Assembly (NCBI GenBank): GCA_037447655.1
Contig: JBBHKE010001017.1
Location: 162,990-226,989 of the forward strand
Origin: Zygnema cylindricum
Taxonomy: Eukaryota; Streptophyta; Zygnematophyceae; Zygnematales; Zygnemataceae
Direction: 5' to 3'
Length of the DNA: 64,000 bases
The position numbers were made by a program, and so were the translations under genes. This document shows, piece after piece, positions 57,069 to 64,000 of this stretch (its first letter is position 1; each line of letters opens with the position of its first letter). The notes beneath the pieces are model-generated. The model was given only the letters and a program-made list of their open reading frames with translations. It searched no databases and was not told the DNA's origin.

Positions 57069-60000
57069 TTTTTTATTTTTTTCTGCATTGAACCTGCTAT
57101 AGTCCGACGTGCTTGATTGTGTAGATTATCCACATCTAATGGTTTTATCTTCTTCAAAAGGAAAAAAACAGTGTCAAAATAGTTTTACTGTTGAAGATAT
57201 GCCATTTTTGCTTGATTAGGGTTCTTAAATCAGAAGAAAAGTTGATACTCTAGTTTTGCTAGTAAAAGATTGGCTTAGTGATGTTGTAACGGTCAGTAAG
57301 TCTTGCTTGTCTATATACATCAACTGCATTAGTGATTGAATCCTAGTTTTAATATGCGAAAAGGTATGGACACTACATGTGGTTTGCACTTAGGATATGA
57401 CTATCTGACCTAAAAATACAGGCTGACCTCACTTAGTGTTTTCACACCATTCCGCACAAAAAATTACAAGCTACATACAATTTCTTGTTGGACAGCATCA
57501 CATTTCTCATGGCGTCCCATAGACTAATGAACATATTACACTCAAAATGCATTTTGCTTTTTCGGTTTGCTGAGTTTTGTACGAATACGGATTGTTATGC
57601 TACATTAGTCCGTTTCTAAGACGTAAAAGATATTTTTGACCATGTGTGCAGATATTTTCTACTTTTTTTTTTCATATATTTTTTTCGTCTTTTCTTTTTT
57701 TTCTCATGTTATGTGACTGTGGTTCTGTCGAAATGTGACAGGTCGCGCCCTTTAGAGTGGGAGAGGCAATTCGAATAGTACCGAGCATTTCAGAACCTCG
57801 GCTTGGGTGGTCAGGCGAAAATTCTGCCACATCTGGAAAAGTTGCTTCAATTGATATGGATGGCACTTTAAATGTGAGTTTTCGTATCCTCGAAAGGGGA
57901 ATTTTTTTACATTTGTCAGCCCAGAGTCTCATGAGTCACATTTGTCATTCCAGAGTCGACCTCTACTGATGTTTTTGTGGCTTAGACCTTAAGGGTTGCA
58001 TTTTGTATTGGTAGTAAGGCAGGTAGGTCGCCATTTATATCTGTGTGGTCAGAATAGTACTAATTTCAGTGATGGCCGTTCGAAGCATATTCATTGTTTA
58101 CTTTCATGCCGACTGACGGCCTTTTTCATATGCCAGCAATGAAACAAAGTCGCAGAAAAATCTCCACCATTTTGAGGACTATTAATGGTCAGGACTAGTT
58201 TTGTCGAAACTTGTTCGTCCAGTTTTGGAGTACACCACTCACGGCTTTTAGAGTCCGTGAATCATTAGTGCTAACACTTAATTAGAATCAATTACATTAC
58301 CTTTATGTTTTGTGACATGGACCATTGTGGTCCACTGAAGCAGTAAAAAAACACTCCATCGAATTAGAGTGATTTACTCTAATAGTGATGGGCAGTGTAG
58401 TCCTCCCAGCCTTTGTTGAAAGCCTGGCTCCAAAAAGAATTTCATTACACCGTTTAATGGCAACCATGAGAGAAGAGGAGTGGGACAAACATGAAATCTT
58501 GCAAATGGGACACACCGGGGTTTTAAATGTAACAACAAGGATGTTCGAAATACAAACATTGGCCTTTTGGAAAGTAAAACAAATAGGAATATTGGGCCCT
58601 GGATGTTAGGAATGTGACAAACATGAAACTTTTGGTGTAAAACAGGAGATATTGGGAGTGGGACAAGCGTGAGATGTTTGAAATAGGACACTTAAGTGGT
58701 TTCAGAGAGTAAAGCAGGGTGTGTGTTGGGAATGGGATTAACAGTGGCAAAGTTAGAGGATTTTGAAAGTAAGTAAAAACTGGATTTTTTGGAGGTAAAG
58801 CAAACGTGGAATGTCTGAAATGTGACAAAAGTAGAGCTTTAAATGAGAGAAGCAGTGGTTTTGGGAAGAGGGACTAACATGTGATGTTGGGAGTGGTACA
58901 AACATGGGATATTGACACTACTAAATTACTAGTTTAACTCACAATAACTTAAAAGGAGGGTTACTTCTATTAACAATCCTTATGTATTGTGTACTTCCAA
59001 AGTCTTAATTAAAAAGCTAAGTAGTTGAGTTAGTAAATGAAGCTCTCTGATTTTGATTACAAATATGGGAATTTCTTGGGAGTGGGAAATTTTTTCAGGT
59101 TTCTGTCATTGGTCGAAACAGTTTGTGGAGAGTCGCTCCAGGTGATGCAGAAAGTTTATGTGGATTTGAAGTTGGAGATTGGGTAAGACTTCGGGAAGAC
59201 TGTGAAGTCGCCTCAAATCTCGATTGGTTTGGTGGGTCTCTCGGGAATAGCCGAAATGATGGAGTTGTTATAGGAGTTTCTCAAGCGTCTCACTCGAAAA
59301 TTTCCGTTCCTCGAATAGCGGTTGTCCATAGTGTTTGGGAGAATGGAAGTTTAGAATTGGCTTCTTGTTTTCGACAAGGACGATGGACTTGTCATTCTTC
59401 TCAAGTTCAAAAAGTATCTGCCCTAAAAGTTGGTCAATATGTGAAAATAAAATCGGGAATTCATCTTCCTAGATGGGGTTGGAGAGGAGTAAAACGAGAG
59501 AGTTGTGGGGTTGTGGTTGGAGTTCATAAGGATGGAGAGGTAAGAGTTGCCTTTTCTGGTGTCGCTGATATTCCGTGGAGGGCAGATCCTTCAGATCTGG
59601 AATTAATTGAGGTTTTCGAAGCGGGAGATTGGGTAAAAATTCGGTCAGAAGTGGTAGAGCCTCGTTTCGGGTGGAAAGAAATAAGACCTTGTAGTATAGG
59701 TGTTGTGCAAGGAGTACTTCATGAGTCAGAAAATTTTCTAAATTTAGACCAAGGATTAGCTTGTGAACAAAAGCAGTTGAGAGGGGAATTAGACACAAGC
59801 AGGTCTAACAGCTCAGAAAATCTTGGTGAATGTAGTCAGGAGTCAGGAGAAAATGGTAATAATTTAGAGGAAATGGAAGATCGAAACCGTAGAAAAAGTT
59901 TCAGCTCGTGTGGAGAGCCCTGTGTTCCCTCTGTGGAAGCTGACAGTAGAGGAGACGAAAACGTTCATATACAATCATGTTGTGGAAAAGAAGAATGTAC

Positions 60001-61377
60001 TAAAAGGCAATCAAATAATGCAGAAACTCCCCCGGAAGATGTCAATAAAGTAGAAAAATGCGGTGCGACTGAAGCCGAAATTTGTAATACCGAAACCTTC
60101 CCAGGAAATGATCCATCCTTAGTGACAAACTGGAACCGTGACGAACTGATTTCGAATTCGAACATGTCGCCCTCCGATTGGCTTGTTTTAGTTAGTTTTT
60201 GTGGTCAACAGGAAAGATGGGTTGGGTTATCGACAGAGCTTGAAAAAGTGGAACGAATTAGGGTAGGCGAGAGAGTGAAAGTGAAACCTAACATTTCTCA
60301 ACCACGATTTGGTTGGAGTGGTCATGACCATGGAACTGTTGGGACAGTTGCGTCTGTTGATGGAGACGGTCGTCTAAGAATACACGTTTGTGCCCATAAA
60401 GCCTGGATGCTTGACCCGACAGAGGTGGAGGTGGTAGAAGAACAGGTGAGAGAAACCTACCTGTTACAATAATTCATGAATAATTTGTTAATTTGTCCCA
60501 GAAGTGCGGAAAAATGTGACTGTCTTGTTTGTTCTTGATTTGAGCTTCGTTTGTGATCAACCTTACATTTTGTTTAGTAAATTTTGGGCTAAAAACCTGT
60601 ATTTTGGCCTCATGCCTATGTGAGACCTTAGTTCGCCTCTCTCTCTCCCCCTCTCCCTTCTCCCTCTTCCTCTTTTCCTGAAAAACACACGTCTCAGCAA
60701 AAAAACGGGTTTTGGTTTAGGAAACAAAAGAAAGTATAACCATAGAACCGTGAGCTGAAATTCAGCCGTATGTTACAAGTATAGCAATTGTTTTGCAGTG
60801 GGCGTGTGAAAGTTCTTTATCTCTCTGGACTTTGTTTGATTTATCGTTCTTATTGTGGTGTTTGGGATGGTTTTGCTCACCATATTTGAGGTATTTTTCC
60901 GCTCGATCTTTTAGGTCTTTCAACTCACAATCTTGGTGTTTTTTTTTCCCACAGCCTTTGAAAGTTGGCGATTGGGTACGAGTACGGTCGAGTGTACCGG
61001 TCCCATCTCACCAATGGGGAGAAGTTAGTCGAGAAAGCATTGGAGTAGTACACCGTATAGACGACGAAGGTGACTTATGGGTCGCTTTTTGCTTCCTCGA
61101 AAGGTTGTGGGTTTGTCGAGCTTCGGAAATGGAGAGAGTGGAGCCTTTCAGTTTAGGTCAACGGGTCCATGTAAAACCATCAGTTGCAAATCCTCGGTTA
61201 GGATGGGGAAACGAAACTTGTGCAAGTCGAGGTTTTGTGGCCGGAGTAGACGCTGACGGAAAAGTGAGAGTAAGGTTTTCAAGAAGAGAGGGAAGACTTT
61301 GGGTCGGTGATCCGGCCGATCTCGAACTCGACACAGAAGAAGAAAGAAGTGGTCAAGTGACGAAAGTATTCCATTGA
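44099..61377 (+). CDS. KEG: KEEP ON GOING-type E3 ubiquitin ligase, 19 exons, complete
   Basis: The exons are 44099-44253, 45931-46488, 46995-47369, 47804-48034, 48549-48674, 49210-49570, 50656-50813, 50980-51137, 51904-52025, 52430-52564, 52854-52978, 53382-53486, 53961-54191, 54869-55202, 55719-55907, 56526-56699, 57742-57873, 59099-60445 and 60955-61377. All phases agree, giving 1812 residues. The RING-HC ligands are C6, C9, C25, H27, C30, C33, C48 and C51. The kinase domain (about 105-430) has VAVKR, but HRD is replaced by GLKPSN and DFG by ADYG, as in Arabidopsis KEG. Ankyrin repeats span about 450-850. Twelve HERC2-like repeats (GDWVRV...P..GW...S.G.V) span about 870-1800. In Arabidopsis KEG acts at the trans-Golgi/endosome, ubiquitinating ABI5 and limiting ABA signalling. 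The protein is about 190 residues longer than Arabidopsis KEG (1625), mostly through an acidic insert in repeat 9 (59737-60170). Intron 5 has a GC donor. The start matches the family's short N-terminus. Confidence 0.96.
44545..44712 (+). repeat. CT-rich microsatellite, KEG intron 1
   Basis: CTCCCTCTCTC/CCTCCCACC-type pyrimidine tract on the sense strand, about 165 bp. Confidence 0.9.
45215..45445 (+). repeat. Four-copy ~53-bp degenerate repeat, KEG intron 1
   Basis: Units built as GATTTGAAGTTATTAATTTT...GTGTTTGAATTCTTTAACT...TTCTGA recur at about 45220, 45269, 45323 and 45373 with many substitutions. Confidence 0.75.
45480..45930 (+). repeat. Acceptor-containing tandem units with CT linkers, KEG intron 1
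   Basis: The module TTTCTGTGGTCNGNAAATTTGCAGACA followed by AATGTNGNCAATGTCCTC and a CT-rich tract occurs at about 45620, 45770 and 45907. The last copy is the true exon 2 acceptor (TTTGCAG|ACAGG at 45930/45931). The upstream copies preserve TTTGCAG|ACAAG and TTTGTAG|ACAAG. Two CACAATGTAGGCAATGTCC-type half-units lie at 45478 and 45868. Confidence 0.85.
46591..46617 (+). repeat. Duplicated exon 2 donor in KEG intron 2
   Basis: CACTTAGGTGAGAAATTCTC repeats the true exon 2 end and donor (TACTTAG|GTGAGAAATTCTC at 46482-46501) about 110 bp downstream with one or two mismatches. It preserves a full donor consensus. Confidence 0.9.
46862..46962 (+). repeat. (CT)n microsatellite before KEG exon 3
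   Basis: An almost pure CT run of about 60 bp preceded by CTCTTTTTTTT sequence. The exon 3 acceptor (46993-46994) follows 30 bp later. Confidence 0.95.
47384..47552 (+). repeat. Two-copy ~90-bp tandem duplication, KEG intron 3
   Basis: AACTGTTTGAATA..AAGTCGTACG and TAAGAAATG..TGATGTTT appear at about 47388-47458 and 47480-47550. Confidence 0.85.
48040..48205 (+). repeat. CT-rich microsatellite at the 5' end of KEG intron 4
   Basis: CTCCCTCTCTCCC-type tract beginning 6 nt after the exon 4 donor, pyrimidine on the sense strand. Confidence 0.9.
50513..50650 (+). repeat. (CT)n/(CTCCCT)n microsatellite before KEG exon 7
   Basis: About 62 bp of pure CT then CTCCCTCTC variants, ending directly at the exon 7 acceptor (TTGTTGCAG, 50655). 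It forms the whole polypyrimidine tract. Confidence 0.95.
51168..51290 (+). repeat. Six-copy ~20-bp tandem repeat, KEG intron 8
   Basis: Units of GGACATTTTTCTTGTAAA with variation (GACATTTTTCCTGTGGG, GACATTTTTTTTGTGAA, GAAATTTTTCTTGTAAA) start about 30 bp after the exon 8 donor. Confidence 0.85.
54192..54330 (+). repeat. Degenerate AAGTTCAAATTC quasi-repeat, KEG intron 13
   Basis: GTTCAAATTTC, AAGTTCAAATTCC, AAGTTAAAAGTCC, AACTTCAATC and TTCAAAATTGAAGTTCAAAG recur over about 140 bp starting at the donor. Confidence 0.55.
56067..56268. mobile_element. MITE, family 1, in KEG intron 15 (left of a pair)
   Basis: The left end TACACTGCGCACGTTTATTA and right end CACTATAGCGCTGGGTAATG are diverged inverted copies. 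It touches the next MITE directly. Confidence 0.6.
56267..56459. mobile_element. MITE, family 1, in KEG intron 15 (right of a pair)
   Basis: The left end is TACAGCACCCATCTCTATTA and the right end is TACTATTGATGGTCAGTGTA. The interior words (GTTAACACTTTTTATAATTA, TATGAGCCCCTTAATAG) are those of the family. Confidence 0.7.
57031..57085. repeat. Poly-T run, KEG intron 16
   Basis: About 35 consecutive T, then T-rich sequence with isolated A. On the minus strand this could be the poly-A tail of a retroposon, but no body is recognised. Confidence 0.9.
58231..58399. mobile_element. MITE, family 1, in KEG intron 17
   Basis: The left end is TACACCACTCACGGCTTTTA and the right end is CTCTAATAGTGATGGGCAGTGTA-like. 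The interior GAATTAGAGTGATTTACTCT matches the copies at 1.2 and 37.9 kb. Confidence 0.75.
58590..58920 (+). repeat. Degenerate ~30-nt repeat, KEG intron 17
   Basis: Units of roughly GTGGGACAAACATGNGATNTTTTGNNNGTAAA recur about ten times (GGGACAAACATG, GTGACAAACATGAAAC, GTGGGACAAGCGTGAGATG, GGTACAAACATGGGAT). Similar words already occur from 58480. Confidence 0.65.
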
Positions 61378-61520
61378 CTTTTTTCAGAGGGAAAAACTTT
61401 TTCTGGACGGAAAGACTTTTTTGGACGGAAAATACTTTTTCGGACGGAAGACATTTTTTTCGGACGGAAATCATTTTTTCAGATGGAAATACGTTTTTCA
61501 GAGGGAAAGAGCAATGGATC
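61378..61520 (+). repeat. ~21-bp tandem repeat directly after the KEG stop codon
   Basis: ACGGAAAGACTTTTTTGG, ACGGAAAATACTTTTTCGG, ACGGAAGACATTTTTTTCGG, ACGGAAATCATTTTTTCAG, ATGGAAATACGTTTTTCAG and AGGGAAAG follow one another from about 61386. It presumably forms the start of the KEG 3' UTR. Confidence 0.85.
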
Positions 61521-63647
61521 TTTTTTCTTTACAAGATTAGCCGATTAATCACACAGCTTTTTTTTTTACTGCTGATCAAATTTTTTCTTTTTCTTTTTCT
61601 TTTTCTTTTTTTTTCTTTTTTGGGTTCTTATTCCTGTAAAACCATTTTGGTTAGAATGATTTTTTGCTAGATGGTTCCGCCAGCTGCTAACCACTTGTGA
61701 GCATTTTTTTTTTCTTTTTTTTGTTTGAGAATTTCCCTTCATCGGTCGTTAAAACTTTGTCAGTAGGAAGTAGTGGAGATAACGGCAGAAGATAGCGTTT
61801 CCATGCTCGCTGTAGTTTTCCGTTTTAAACTGTTAGTTGTAAACTGGGCAGAGTTCAAACCACTTTAGATCTATGATTTTGATATCGATTTTGATTTTCG
61901 ATTTTCGATTTTCGATTTTTGATTTTCGATTTCGATTTTCGATTTTCGATTCTCGATTTCAATTTCAATCTCAGTTTTGATTTTCAGTAGCTCCTCCCTT
62001 TTTTTTTTGTCTTTTAGCTGGTAGGCTTGCGATTGGTCTGCGAGAATCAGCAGTCCTTTCATGTTTCACCAGAATGAGCACAGGAAATAGTGTAGACTGC
62101 CAGACCAATCGCCTGGTTACCAGAATTAGAGCAAGTTTTAGTCAAAGGTTTAGACAAGGGTATGTTTCCATTCTTGTGTGTGTGTATCTTCTTTTTAAAA
62201 CCGTTTTTTTCTGCCAATTCCTTTTCCAACCGGTTTTTTTTTATATCCCACTGGTTTCTGATTCTCCCTTCATACCTTTTTTTTTTTTTTTACTTTTGAC
62301 TTTGACCGCGTAGGTCAAACTTGCTGTTGGTTCTTTTGGTTATGTGAGTTTAAGTAATGGATTTTGGTCCTTGACATAAAATAGTGTTAATAGTACTATT
62401 ATTGTCATTTTCTTCATGGTAATTTGTTTCTCGGTTAAAAACTGTACGGGTTTTCTTAAGGTGAATTATAATCAATAATTTGAAAATAAACTTCATGATG
62501 TATATGTTCATTTTGTTAATGTCTAACACCGTAGCTAATGAAGTCAGGATGGGCTTTTGGAGGATAGTGGGCAGGGAATTCTTTTATTATTATTATTATT
62601 TATTGTATTTTTCTCTTATGTCATTTGCTGTTTTTGGTGCAATGCCGTCAATTCCTTTCCTCAGGTTAGGTTTTTGCAGGATTTTGGGGTTTTCCAATAG
62701 TCTGATGTGCTCGGCTAACATGAACCGACTGCCTAAACAAGGAAGATATTGCATTTATGGGCTTAACAATTGCTCAGATTAAATGAATGAAAACAATTTT
62801 AAGCACTAAAATTGTTGCCTCAAACCACTATGCGAGGATAGTTTTTTTTGGTTATTGCGTGCTTGTTAATATGGTAATGTGTCGTTGTTATGTACTATGG
62901 CCTAGTAACGTTTTATGAAAATTACAGATTTTCACACGTAATTCTTAACTCTAACAGCGATTCACGGTTCTTTTTTTCCACATTCTTACTCGAATTAATT
63001 AAGTTTTCTGAGTTTTCCACCAAATTCAGTTTGTGCGAATTTGAGAAGCCAAAAAAGATGGTTCCAGAGGAAAAACATCAAACAAAAATAAAAAGGATAA
63101 AGAAGGAAGAGGTTACTAACCAAATTAACCAGATACCAGTTAATAACCAGACTCAAAATACGGCTTAAAATGTATAAGTTCAACAACAAGGATGTTCTGT
63201 TACAGTGGAGACAGTCATGAAAACAAGCAAGGGAAAAAACATACACCATATACCAAAAACTGTTTTTTCTTGTTATTCTTGATCGATCATTTGCAATACT
63301 GAGATCAAGAGAAATTTCAGCACAATACCAGCACAAAAAAGAGCATAATTATTTTCATTATTATCGTATTTATCGGGCCTGAGGTCGACTATACAATTTT
63401 TTTTTATCATATTCTTTAAATTCCGTAACATTTTGCAATATTTTTACTTCCAAAAAAAAAAAAGTCTACAATTAATGTTAATTACGAACCTAATTACTCA
63501 CTTTGATGGAAATTTGAAAATACTTTATGCTCTCGAAATTTAAAGAATGAAAAAGGTTCTAAACAAAACCCTCAAAAAAGCACCTTAAAAAACCCTAAAA
63601 AATCCTAAAAAAAATTGGCTCCCTCCTCCCTCTTGATCACCCCATTT
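61521..63647. other. Intergenic region between KEG and the WD40 gene
   Basis: T-rich sequence with a (GATTTTC)n tract at 61880-61980, a lone MITE-like end at about 62948-62970 (CTCTAACAGCGATTCACGG) and AAACCCT-type words near 63560-63610. Frames at 62074, 62480 and 62890 show no known motif. No gene is called. Confidence 0.5.
61880..61980. repeat. (GATTTTC)n-type short tandem repeat
   Basis: TTTTCGATTTTCGATTTTCGA with GATTTTTGA and GATTTCGA variants, about 100 bp, period 7-8. Confidence 0.9.
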
Positions 63648-64000
63648 TTAATCTCGTAGTCGTTTCTTACCGATAAATTTACGACTGTCACCCGATTGTT
63701 TACTACCAACTTGTTTGCCATCTCCCTTCCCTTCTCTTCCCTTCGCCCCTCTAACGGACCCTGATTTCCATGCACACAGTCTTCCATCCTCCCCTCCCGT
63801 CCAAAAACCCCAATTCTCTGAACCCCATCCCCAAGACCCCATTTCTGAAGCCGGAATAACCGCCCTCACTATTGAAGAATGCCCTCCTCCCAGCATTATA
63901 GAGGGACGTCTCAGTTTCCCTTTTAAAATGGAGGAAGAGGAAGAGGAGGGTAAGGAGGAGGAGGAGGAGGAGGAGGGTTTATTTAAAGTCGGGGGAGAGA
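63648..64000 (-). CDS. WD40-repeat protein (WDR89-like), 3' end, runs off the window
   Basis: The minus-strand frame is open from the window edge to a stop at 63648-63650. It encodes a Ser/Pro-rich stretch, then LRRPSIMLGGGHSSIVRAVI and a WD-repeat strand pattern ending in FWTGGEDGRLCAWKSG. A basic tail follows (VRGAKGREGKGDGKQV...FIGKKRLRD). The 'GGH..IVR.......TGGEDG.LC.W' motif is a typical last WD repeat and is especially like WDR89-type proteins. Function is unknown beyond scaffold-like WD40 roles. The 5' part lies outside the window. The Ser-rich run is encoded by a GGA/GAG microsatellite at 63930-63977. Confidence 0.65.
   Translation of the reverse strand, partial: SPPTLNKPSSSSSSSLPSSSSSSILKGKLRRPSIMLGGGHSSIVRAVIPASEMGSWGWGSENWGFWTGGEDGRLCAWKSGSVRGAKGREGKGDGKQVGSKQSGDSRKFIGKKRLRD

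Noticed and set aside
61386-61510. CRISPR-like spaced repeats
   Set aside because: Units of about 21 bp are contiguous and degenerate, with no unique spacers of constant length; the context is a plant gene's 3' flank.

Overview
This is an AT-rich nuclear segment from a eukaryote, almost certainly a land plant. The evidence is spliced genes with long introns, a full-length KEG-type E3 ligase (RING, kinase, ankyrin and HERC2-like repeats, an architecture known from plants), plant-type miniature transposons and a TRIM retroelement. A DNA-PKcs-like kinase is also present. Arabidopsis lacks that protein, so a non-flowering lineage is more likely, but the species cannot be fixed from the sequence alone.

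Layout. 0-4 kb holds a small three-exon basic protein gene (+; UPF0390/DUF2462-like). 4-17 kb has no convincing gene. It contains miniature inverted-repeat elements, a TRIM at 7.0-7.6 kb whose LTRs carry a tRNA-like module, a large fold-back at 9.1-9.8 kb and a three-level nested transposon at 14.3-16.8 kb. 17.4-18.9 kb holds a partial MaoC/hotdog dehydratase-like gene (+). 19.8-20.6 kb holds a frameshifted retroelement relic. 22.3-23.5 kb is a giant (AGAAG)n microsatellite that starts just past the stop codon of a DNA-PKcs-like gene (-, 23.5-28.2 kb). Only the last three exons of that gene are visible, and upstream of them lies a 10-N assembly gap. 28.4-35.4 kb is repeat-rich and mostly non-coding. 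35.4-39.9 kb is a complete four-exon SCP2 sterol-carrier gene (+). 39.9-43.8 kb has no recognised gene. 44.1-61.4 kb is a complete 19-exon KEG orthologue (+) of about 1812 residues. The right edge (63.65-64.0 kb, -) is the 3' end of a WD40 (WDR89-like) gene.

The genes are unrelated housekeeping and regulatory genes in both orientations; nothing suggests an operon or functional cluster. The most unusual signals are structural. Pyrimidine-rich microsatellites lie in introns with the pyrimidines on the sense strand of whichever gene hosts them. Short tandem duplications span splice junctions and multiply acceptors or donors (KEG introns 1 and 2, SCP2 intron 2, the last DNA-PKcs intron). There are also several degenerate tracts of about 10-nt period with unrelated consensus words. 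All exon boundaries were placed by hand from GT/GC-AG signals, reading phase and remembered family conservation; no alignment was run.
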